In this document: positions 1 through 6,600 of the stretch, piece after piece
Numbering within the stretch: position 1 is the first letter of the stretch
Layout of the letters: each line of letters starts with the position of its first letter
Assembly (NCBI GenBank): GCA_027622355.1
Contig: JAQBZT010000110.1
Span: 1-8,605, forward strand
Reading direction: 5' to 3'
Source of the DNA: a bacterium
GTDB lineage: Bacteria; UBA8248
DNA: 8,605 nt
The notes under the pieces: model-generated
Database searches by the model: none
Seen by the model: the letters and a program-made list of their open reading frames with translations, nothing else
What the model was told of the DNA's origin: nothing
Position numbers and translations under genes: made by a program

Positions 1-1
1 G

Positions 2-121
2 GATCTGGATTCGCAGCAAGGAATCGAGCGTGCCCGGCAGGTGCTGGCCGTGCGTCTTTCCAAGGAAATCGTACAGGGAGAGGTCCGGCGGGTACTCTTC
101 CGTGAATTTTACACCCGTTAA
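2..121 (+). CDS. C-terminal end of a FliL-like protein (5'-truncated)
   Basis: An open frame enters from the left edge and ends at the TAA at 119-121, giving 39 visible residues (starting DLDSQQGIERARQVLAVRLS and finishing GEVRRVLFREFYTR). The pattern is a helix rich in Arg/Glu, then G-x-V-x-x-V-x-F-x-x-F and a very short tail. It resembles the C-terminus of FliL, the single-span inner-membrane protein that sits around the flagellar stator; FliL typically ends in a helix followed by V-x-x-V-x-F-T-x-F-hydrophobic. That comparison is from memory and rests on a short segment, so the family call is tentative. That a real gene ends here is supported by the tight 8-nt gap to guaA and the same strand. 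The true start lies outside the window. Confidence 0.45.
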   Translation, partial: DLDSQQGIERARQVLAVRLSKEIVQGEVRRVLFREFYTR

Positions 122-129
122 CAGGCGAC

Positions 130-1665
130 ATGCGGGAACGTATTCTCATCTTCGATTTCGGATCGCAGTACACCCAGTTGATCGCCCGGCGCGTCCGGGA
201 GCTGGGGGTGTACAGCGAGATCCATCCGTGCACCGAGCCCTGGCGCCCGCTCATGGACGATCAGGTGCGCGGGGTGATCCTCTCGGGCGGGCCCTCGAGC
301 GTCTACGAGGAGGACGCCCCCTCCTTCGATGTCGCGTTTTTCGATGAGCCGGTTCCTGTCCTGGGCATTTGCTACGGATTCCAACTCATGGCCCATCTGC
401 TGGGCGGAACGGTGCGGCCGATCCGCGAGCGCGAGTTCGGCCGGGCGGAGCTGACGGTGGATGAGCCGGTCGGCCTCTTCCGCGGGCTGAACGGAAACGA
501 GACGGTCTGGATGAGCCACGGCGATTCGATCGAGGTGCCGCCGCCGGGCTACCGCGCCATGGCGCACTCGAAGGGATCGCCCGTCGCCGCCATCGGCTCG
601 GACGACGGCCGGCGGTTCGGCATTCAGTTCCACCCCGAGGTGGTGCACACCCCCCGGGGAAAAGAGATGCTCCGCAATTTCGTGAAGGATATATGCGAAT
701 GCCGGGGGGACTGGACGCCGCGCTCGTTCATTGACGAATCGGTCGAGCGGATCGCGGCGCAAGTCGGCGCGGGGGGTGTCATCTGCGGGCTCTCGGGCGG
801 GGTGGACTCCTCGGTCGCGGCCCTCCTGGTGCACCGCGCCGTCGGCGAGCGCCTCACCTGCATCTTCGTGGACAACGGCCTTTTGCGAAAGGGCGAGGCG
901 GAGGAGGTGTCCGAGACCTTCGGCCGGCGGCTGGAGATGAACCTCATCGCGGTGGATGCCCGGGCGGAGTTCCTCGGCGCCCTCGCCGGGGTCGCCGACC
1001 CCGAGCGGAAGCGGAAGATCATCGGCGAGTCCTTTATCCGCGTCTTCGAAAAGGAAGCGCGCAGGCTGGGGAACGTCAAATTCCTCGCCCAGGGGACGCT
1101 GTATCCCGACGTGATCGAGAGCGTCTCCTTCAAGGGCCCTTCGGCCACCATCAAGACCCACCACAACGTGGGGGGGCTCCCCGAGCGGATGGATTTCGCG
1201 CTCATCGAGCCCCTGCGCGAGCTCTTCAAGGACGAGGTGCGCGCCGTGGGCGAGGAGCTGGGGCTCCCGCGGGACCTCCTGTGGCGCCACCCCTTCCCGG
1301 GGCCGGGGCTCGCCGTGCGCGTTCTGGGCGATATCACCGAAGCGCGGCTGGACGTGCTGAAAGAAACCGACGCGATTTTCATCGAGGCCCTCCGCGAGAG
1401 CGGCTGGTACGACCGGGTCTGGCAGGCCTTCGCCGTCCTGCTTCCGGTCCAGACGGTCGGGGTGATGGGGGACGCGCGGACCTATGAGAACGCCGTCGCC
1501 CTGCGGGCCGTCACCAGCGAGGACGGGATGACGGCCGATTGGGCGCATCTTCCGCCCGAGTTGCTGGCCAGCGTCTCCACCCGGATCATCAACGAGGTGC
1601 GCGGGGTGAACCGCGTGGTATACGATATTTCCTCCAAGCCGCCCGCCACGATCGAATGGGAATGA
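130..1665 (+). CDS. guaA: GMP synthase (glutamine-hydrolysing)
   Basis: 511 aa, close to the usual length of about 510-525. The enzyme aminates XMP to GMP using glutamine and ATP, the last step of de novo guanine nucleotide synthesis in the cytoplasm. An N-terminal class I glutamine amidotransferase domain (about 4-190) carries the nucleophile Cys81 in GICYGFQ and the His168/Glu170 pair in FHPE. An ATP-pyrophosphatase domain follows (about 200-395) with the SGGVDSS P-loop at 222-228. The C-terminal dimerisation/XMP-binding domain (about 396-511) ends in the classic DISSKPPATIEWE. All expected catalytic residues are present. The ATG at 130 gives the canonical RERILIFDFGSQYTQLIARR start and lies 8 nt after the upstream stop, with only a weak AGG (123-125) as Shine-Dalgarno, so coupling to upstream translation is likely. 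The last codons double as the left copy of an 11-bp direct repeat flanking the next gene. Confidence 0.98.
   Translation: MRERILIFDFGSQYTQLIARRVRELGVYSEIHPCTEPWRPLMDDQVRGVILSGGPSSVYEEDAPSFDVAFFDEPVPVLGICYGFQLMAHLLGGTVRPIREREFGRAELTVDEPVGLFRGLNGNETVWMSHGDSIEVPPPGYRAMAHSKGSPVAAIGSDDGRRFGIQFHPEVVHTPRGKEMLRNFVKDICECRGDWTPRSFIDESVERIAAQVGAGGVICGLSGGVDSSVAALLVHRAVGERLTCIFVDNGLLRKGEAEEVSETFGRRLEMNLIAVDARAEFLGALAGVADPERKRKIIGESFIRVFEKEARRLGNVKFLAQGTLYPDVIESVSFKGPSATIKTHHNVGGLPERMDFALIEPLRELFKDEVRAVGEELGLPRDLLWRHPFPGPGLAVRVLGDITEARLDVLKETDAIFIEALRESGWYDRVWQAFAVLLPVQTVGVMGDARTYENAVALRAVTSEDGMTADWAHLPPELLASVSTRIINEVRGVNRVVYDISSKPPATIEWE
1651..1661 (+). repeat. Left copy of 11-bp direct repeat in the guaA 3' end (candidate att site)
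   Basis: ATCGAATGGGA, encoding Ile-Glu-Trp and the start of the final Glu codon of GuaA. It is repeated exactly at 3683-3693, just before dnaE, so the two copies bracket the Sel1-repeat gene. Similarity extends weakly leftwards (CC-C- before the core in both copies). The guaA 3' end is a recognised integration hotspot for genomic islands; reading this as an attachment site is inference. Confidence 0.6.
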
Positions 1666-1675
1666 GGCAAAATCC

Positions 1676-1712
1676 TCACCCTTGTTTTTGCAGTGTCCTC
1701 GCTAGAGGGTGA
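1676..1712 (+). promoter_or_regulatory. Inverted repeat overlapping the Sel1-gene ribosome-binding site
   Basis: TCACCCT at 1676-1682 is the exact complement of AGGGTGA at 1706-1712, giving a 7-bp stem with a 23-nt loop. The 3' arm covers most of the Shine-Dalgarno AGAGGGTG for the ATG at 1717, so the fold could occlude ribosome binding. The stem is short and the loop long, so this may be chance. I see no clear -35/-10 promoter in this 51-nt gap. Confidence 0.25.
1704..1711 (+). promoter_or_regulatory. Ribosome-binding site for the Sel1-repeat gene
   Basis: AGAGGGTG; its purine core AGAGGG ends 7 nt before the ATG at 1717. This supports the ATG over the in-frame GTG at 1693, which has only pyrimidine-rich sequence upstream. 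Confidence 0.7.
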
Positions 1713-1716
1713 AGCA

Positions 1717-3672
1717 ATGAACAAACTCTCCCGATTCCGAAAACTACTTTCGATCATTGGCGTCACATTGGTGCTCGGGATCAGTGCGTCTCAGGGCGCA
1801 TGGGGAGGGTTCAAGGAAGGGTATGACTCTTTCAAGAGAAAAGACTATGCAATTGCAATGAAAGAGTGGAAATCACTTGCAGAGCAAGGCAATAAAAATG
1901 CGCAATATTTTTTAGGTTTTATGTATGAAACGGGACGAGGTGTTCCGAAAGACTACAAACTTGCGGTGGAGTGGTATCGCAAGGCGGCAGAGGGGGGATA
2001 TGTAACCGCGCAGAACAGTCTGGGTGCGATGTATCAAACAGGGTTGGTGGTCCCGCGTGACAACAAGGAAGCGATGAAATGGCATCGTAAATCGGCGGAT
2101 CAAGGAAATGTATTTGGGCAGTACAATCTGGGATTGATGTATGCAAATGGACAAGGCGTCCCGAGAGACGACGAACTTGCGGTGAAGTGGTATCGCAAGG
2201 CGGCAGAGCAGGGATATGCGCCTGCGCAGTCCGCTCTGGGTACGATGTACGAACTGGGACGAGGTGTTCCGGAAGGAGATGTTCCGAAAGACTACGAACT
2301 TGCGGTGAAGTGGTATCGCAAGGCAGCCGAGCAGGGATATGCGCCTGCGCAGACCAATCTGGGTGTGATGTACGAGCAGAGATATACATCTGCGCAGTCC
2401 GGTCTGGATAAGATGTACGAACCAGAACGAGATGTTTTGAAAGACGACAAACTTGCGGTGAAATGGTATCGCAAGGCAACAGAGCAGGGAAATGCAGAAG
2501 GGCAGAACAATCTGGGGGTCATGTATCAATACGGATTAGGTGTTCTTCAAGACTACAAACTTGCGGTGAAATGGTATCGCAAGGCGGCGGAGCAGGGATA
2601 TGCCATCGCACAAGACCATCTGGGTGTGATGTATGCGGACGGGAAGGGTGTCTCGAAAAACAACAAAGAAGCAGCGAAGTGGTATCGCAAGGCGGCAGAA
2701 CGCGGACATGCACATGCGCAGGCCAGTCTGGGCATGATGTATTGGAGAGGTCTGGACGTCCCGAAGGACAAAGCAATTTCCGATATGTGGATGAACCTGG
2801 CAGGGACAAATGGGTACAAGCCTGCGATTGACTGGTTTCGAGAACTTGCGGAAAAGGGTGAGGTATCCGCCATGTACCACCTGGGTGCGATATATTGGAG
2901 AGGTCTGGGCATCCAGAAAGACAACAAGAAAGCAGTGAAGTGGCTCCGTAAAGCAGCAGAACATGAAGATGTACGCGCGCAGGTTATTCTGGGTGTGATG
3001 CATGACAGAGGAGAAAGATTTTCAGACAGAGATGCTCCAAGGAATTACAAGGCAAACTACGAACTTGCGGTGCAGTGGTATCGCAAAGCAGCAGAACAGG
3101 GAAATGCGCGTGCACAGACCAATCTGGGCGTGGCGTACAGAAGAGGACAAGGTGTTCCAAAAGACTATAAACTTGCGGTGCAGTGGTATCGCAAGGCGGC
3201 AGAGCAGGGATATGCACGTGCGCAGAACAATCTGGGATTTATGTACCGAATCGGGCTGGGTGTTCCGAAAGACAACAAGGAAGCAGCAAAGTGGTATCGC
3301 AAGGCGGCGGAGCAGGGATTGGTGCATGGACAATACAATCTGGGTGTGATGTATGCGGGCGGGAAGGGTGTCCCGAAAGACAACAAGGAAGCAGTGAAGT
3401 GGTATAGCAAGGCGGCGGATCAGGGGCTTGCCGATGCACAGTTCAGGCTGGGTTGGATGCATGGGTCCGGGAAGGCCATTCCGAAAGACGATATCGTTTT
3501 TTACATGTGGATGAAATTGGCAGGAGCAAATAAACATAAACTTGCCGTCAGAACCCTGGATATTCTTGGAAAGAGAATGACCTCATCGCAAATCGAAGAA
3601 GCACAACGTCTCACAAAAGAATGGATGGAAAACATGGGAAGAAGTAAAGCATATGTGCATGATGGCTTGTAG
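1717..3672 (+). CDS. Exported Sel1-like (tetratricopeptide-type) repeat protein
   Basis: 651 aa from the ATG at 1717. A probable Sec signal peptide occupies about residues 1-30: a basic start (MNKLSRFRK), a hydrophobic core (about 11-23), then small residues with possible cleavage near 24-30. The rest is about 14 Sel1-like repeats of mostly 36 residues with consensus LAVKWYRKAAEQGxAxAQxxLGxMYxxGxGVPKD, from about residue 47 to 593. A family-typical tail follows (YMWMKLAG, then KRMTSSQIEEAQRLTKEW at about 619-636). Such alpha-solenoids are protein-binding scaffolds, often periplasmic or cell-surface, in signalling, envelope assembly and host interaction; no catalytic motif is visible and the partner is unknown. 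Irregular units occur at about 184-193 (short insertion), 220-245 (half-repeat), 354-375 (internal copy of the terminal module) and 428-449 (nine-residue expansion). The gene is more AT-rich than its neighbours, is flanked by direct repeats and interrupts guaA-dnaE, suggesting acquisition by transfer. Confidence 0.9.
   Translation: MNKLSRFRKLLSIIGVTLVLGISASQGAWGGFKEGYDSFKRKDYAIAMKEWKSLAEQGNKNAQYFLGFMYETGRGVPKDYKLAVEWYRKAAEGGYVTAQNSLGAMYQTGLVVPRDNKEAMKWHRKSADQGNVFGQYNLGLMYANGQGVPRDDELAVKWYRKAAEQGYAPAQSALGTMYELGRGVPEGDVPKDYELAVKWYRKAAEQGYAPAQTNLGVMYEQRYTSAQSGLDKMYEPERDVLKDDKLAVKWYRKATEQGNAEGQNNLGVMYQYGLGVLQDYKLAVKWYRKAAEQGYAIAQDHLGVMYADGKGVSKNNKEAAKWYRKAAERGHAHAQASLGMMYWRGLDVPKDKAISDMWMNLAGTNGYKPAIDWFRELAEKGEVSAMYHLGAIYWRGLGIQKDNKKAVKWLRKAAEHEDVRAQVILGVMHDRGERFSDRDAPRNYKANYELAVQWYRKAAEQGNARAQTNLGVAYRRGQGVPKDYKLAVQWYRKAAEQGYARAQNNLGFMYRIGLGVPKDNKEAAKWYRKAAEQGLVHGQYNLGVMYAGGKGVPKDNKEAVKWYSKAADQGLADAQFRLGWMHGSGKAIPKDDIVFYMWMKLAGANKHKLAVRTLDILGKRMTSSQIEEAQRLTKEWMENMGRSKAYVHDGL
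2173..2352 (+). repeat. Near-identical tandem DNA repeat inside the Sel1 gene
   Basis: By eye, 2173-2229 and 2296-2352 match at 55 of 57 positions (both encode ELAVKWYRKAAEQGYAPAQ). This is closer than any other pair I compared in the gene and indicates a recent duplication or gene conversion of a repeat unit. The linker between them also holds a small duplication: GTTCCGGAAGGAGAT (2266-2280) followed by GTTCCGAAAGACTAC (2281-2295), which adds five residues without shifting the frame. Confidence 0.7.
2380..2436 (+). repeat. Degenerate half-unit copy of an upstream Sel1 repeat
   Basis: This 57-nt stretch aligns without gaps to 2212-2268 with about ten mismatches. It encodes only the second half of a unit (YTSAQSGLDKMYEPERDV against YAPAQSALGTMYELGRGV), without the WYRKAAEQG helix. 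It therefore looks like a partial unit duplication that has since diverged: the conserved Gly after Leu and the G-x-G turn have been replaced. Confidence 0.55.
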
Positions 3673-3676
3673 CATA

Positions 3677-3697
3677 TCCGCAATCGAATGGGAGTAG
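3677..3697 (+). pseudogene. Fossil guaA 3' end upstream of dnaE, containing the right direct-repeat copy
   Basis: Read in the frame ending at TAG 3695-3697, this gives S-A-I-E-W-E-stop, matching the A-T-I-E-W-E-stop end of GuaA. The core ATCGAATGGGA at 3683-3693 is identical to 1651-1661. The final Glu codon (GAG against GAA) and the stop (TAG against TGA) differ, so it is not a simple recent copy of the resident end. It is best read as the ancestral guaA end left beside dnaE after insertion, or as an element-borne copy. The stretch is too short for database homology to be decisive. Confidence 0.55.
3690..3694 (+). promoter_or_regulatory. Ribosome-binding site for dnaE
   Basis: GGGAG, 5 nt before the ATG at 3700. 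It favours that ATG over the in-frame ATG at 3688, which would add only MGVG and has no purine-rich site upstream. The site lies inside the fossil guaA codons, implying that guaA once overlapped the dnaE translation signal. Confidence 0.65.
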
Positions 3698-3699
3698 GA

Positions 3700-6600
3700 A
3701 TGCCTGAGAGCTTCGTCCACCTCCACGTTCACAGCCAGTACAGCCTGCTGGACGGCGTCACGCGCATTGACGAGCTGGTGAAGCAAGCCGCCGCGCTCGG
3801 GATGCCGGCGGTCGCGCTCACCGATCATGGCAACATGTTCGGGGCGGCGAAGTTCTACAACGCGGCGAAGAAGGCAGGCGTCAAGCCCATCGTCGGCTGC
3901 GAGGTCTACGTCGCCCCGGGGAGCCGCCACGACCGGGGCAGCGGGCGGGGCACCGGCCGGGCCTGGCACATGATCCTCCTCGCCCAGAACGATGCGGGCT
4001 ACAAGAATCTGTGCGAACTCGTCACCCTCGGCTTCACCGAGGGGATGTACTATCACCCCCGCATCGACCGGGAGATCCTTGAGTCGCGCGCCGAGGGCCT
4101 CATCTGCACCACGGCCTGCCTGCGCGGGGAGGTGAACGACGCCCTCCTGCAGGATGACGGGGAGAAGGCGCGGGCCGCGGCGGCCTACTACAAGGAACTC
4201 TTCCCGGGCCGCTTCTACATGGAACTGCAGGACCACGGCCTCGTCGAGGACAGGAAACTCATTCCCGAGGCCATCCGCCTTGCCCGGGAGATGGACATCC
4301 CCCTCATTGCCGCGAACGATGTCCACTATCTCGAGAAGGGCGACCACACCCTGCAGGACGTTCTGATCTGCGTTCAGACGGGCAAGACGCTCGATGATCC
4401 CAACCGAATGATGATCAAGAGCGAGGAATTTTATCTCAAGAACGCAGAAGAGATGTCCGCGCTCTTCCGGGAAGTGCCCGAGGCGATCACGAACACGCTC
4501 GAGATCGCCGGGCAGTGCGATTTCGCCTTCAACTTCGGCGAGTCGCACTATCCCGACTTTCCGATCCCCGGCGGTGAGGACAAAAAAACATATCTTCGTG
4601 GCTTGGCGGAAGAGGGCTTGGAGCGGCACATCGCACGGAAGGGGTTCTCCGGCGGGGAAGCCGCCCGCTACCGCGAGCGCCTCGCCATGGAGCTCGGCGT
4701 CATCAACACCCAGGGCTACGAGGGGTATTTCCTCGTCGTCTGGGACTTCATCCGCCACGCCAAGGAGCAGGGCATCCCCGTGGGGCCGGGACGGGGTTCG
4801 GCGGCGGGCAGCCTGGCCGCCTTCGCGCTGGGCATCACGGGGCTCGATCCGCTTCCCTACTCGCTGTTGTTCGAGCGCTTCCTGAATCCCGAGCGCGTGA
4901 GTCCGCCCGACATCGATATCGACTTCTGCATGGACCGGCGCGATGAGGTGATCCGCTACGTCGCGGAGAAATACGGCCGCGAGAACGTGGGCCAGATCAT
5001 CACCTTCGGGAGCATGCTCGCCAGGGGGGCGCTCCGCGACGTGGGCCGGGTGATGGACATACCCTATGGCGAGGTGGATCGCATCGCCAAGCTCGTCCCC
5101 AACGAGCTCAGGATCACCCTCGATGAAGCGCTGAAGAAAGAGCCCCGGCTGCGCGAGGCGACCGAGCGCAACCCCCACGTGGGCCGTCTGATGGAGACGG
5201 CCCGCAAGCTCGAGGGCAACATCCGCCACGCCGGAACCCACGCCGCCGGGGTGGTGATCGCCCCCTCGAGGCTGACCGACTTCGTCCCCCTGTATAAGGG
5301 AACGGGCGAGGAGGTCATGACACAGTTCGACATGAAGGACATCGAGGAGCTGGGCCTTCTCAAGATGGACTTCCTGGGTCTCAAGACCCTGACCGTCATC
5401 GAGCGTGCGGTGGCGCTCCTGCGGGACATGGGCGAGACGGTGGACATCGAAAACCTTCCCTTCGACGACGCCGCCACCTACCGGCTTCTCTCGCAGGGGC
5501 AGACGACGGGCATCTTCCAGCTCGAGAGCCGGGGCATCCGCGAGTACCTCCGAAAGCTGGCCCCCACCACCTTCGAGGACCTCATCGCCATGGTGGCCCT
5601 CTACCGCCCCGGCCCCCTGAACAGCGGCATGGTGGACACCTTCATCAACCGCAAGCACGGCCGCGCCGAAATCCAGTATTTCTTCGACGAGCTTCGCCCC
5701 ATCCTCGAGGGCACCTACGGCGTCATGGTGTACCAGGAGCAGGTCATGCAGATCGCGGCGGAGCTCTCGGGCTTCTCGCTGGGCGCTGCGGATGTCCTTC
5801 GCAAGGCCATGGGCAAGAAGATCCCCAAACTGATGCAGGAGCAGCAGCGCGATTTCGTCGAGGGCGCCGCCTCGCGCGGCAAAGACAGGAAAAAGACGGA
5901 AGAGCTCTGGGATCAGATTCTCCAGTTCGCCGGCTACGGTTTCAACAAGAGCCACAGCGCCGCTTATGCGCTCATCACCTACCGGACGGCCTATCTGAAG
6001 GCCCACTACCCGCGTCAGTTCATGGCGGCCCTCCTCACCTGCGACCGGGACAACCCGGACAAGGTCATCAAGGACATCGCCGAGTGCCGGGAGATGGAGA
6101 TCGCCGTGCTGCCGCCCGATGTGAACGCCAGCGGCAAGGACTTCATCGTCGAGGGCGAGGCGATCCGCTTCGGGCTGGCGGCGGTGAAGAACGTGGGCGT
6201 CGGGGCGGTGGACGCCGTGCTCGAGAGCCGGGGGGCGGACGGCCCCTTCCGCAGCCTCGAGGATTTCTGCCGCAGGGTGGAGCTGCGCCAGCTCAACCGG
6301 CGGGCCATGGAGAGCCTGATCAAGGCGGGCGCCTTCGACAGCCTCGGCACCGGCCGGGCGCAGTCGGTGGCCTCGCTCGATGCGGTGCTTGAGTCGGCCG
6401 CCCGCGAGCAGCGGAACACGGCGGTGGGCCAGGGGAGCCTGTTCGCCCCCGAGGATGCGGTGGTCTCCACTCTTGCGATGACCGATGTCCCCGAGTGGCC
6501 CGACCGGGACCGGCTGGCGTTCGAGCGCGAGGTGCTGGGTTTTTATGTCTCGGGGCATCCGCTCGACGATTACCAGAGTCTCATCCGCCGCCTGACGAAC

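Larger units (their letters stand above)
1651..3693 (+). mobile_element. Putative remnant of an element integrated at the guaA 3' end
   Basis: A segment of about 2.04 kb bounded by the exact 11-bp direct repeat ATCGAATGGGA and containing a single AT-richer Sel1-repeat gene between GC-rich housekeeping genes. The right boundary keeps a second, synonymously different guaA 3' end, as expected when an integrated element supplies a replacement gene end. No integrase, excisionase or transposase lies in the segment. It would therefore have to be a decayed island, a passenger left after internal deletion, or a unit mobilised in trans. The repeats and composition are seen directly; the mobile origin is inferred. 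Alternative: a local segmental duplication of the guaA end with later insertion of an unrelated gene. Confidence 0.4.

Noticed and set aside
30..347. Short plus-strand frame across the fliL-like end and guaA
   Set aside because: It overlaps guaA in another frame, and its Arg/Gly-rich translation matches no family.
118..1548. A 476-codon open frame on the minus strand opposite guaA
   Set aside because: Same shadow effect over a complete GMP synthase. There is no ribosome site or family resemblance.
1693..1716. GTG at 1693 as the start of the Sel1-repeat protein
   Set aside because: It has no upstream Shine-Dalgarno, it would place acidic residues ahead of a signal peptide that normally begins with a basic region, and the ATG at 1717 has a good site.
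1666..1716. Rho-independent terminator or promoter between guaA and the Sel1 gene
   Set aside because: The only inverted repeat (1676-1712) has a 23-nt loop and no following U-run, and no paired -35/-10 hexamers at normal spacing were seen.
1912..2529. Several periodic Cys/His-rich minus-strand frames across the Sel1 gene
   Set aside because: They are repetitive only because the sense repeats share codons; each is the complement of the Sel1 consensus.
1717..3672. The regular repeats as a CRISPR array or non-coding tandem repeat
   Set aside because: The periodicity is about 108 nt, in frame and fully coding, with the Sel1 amino-acid consensus; there are no conserved repeats alternating with unique spacers.
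3688..3699. ATG at 3688 as the dnaE start
   Set aside because: It adds only MGVG, has no ribosome site and lies within the fossil guaA codons. The ATG at 3700 gives the typical MPxxFVHLHVH start.
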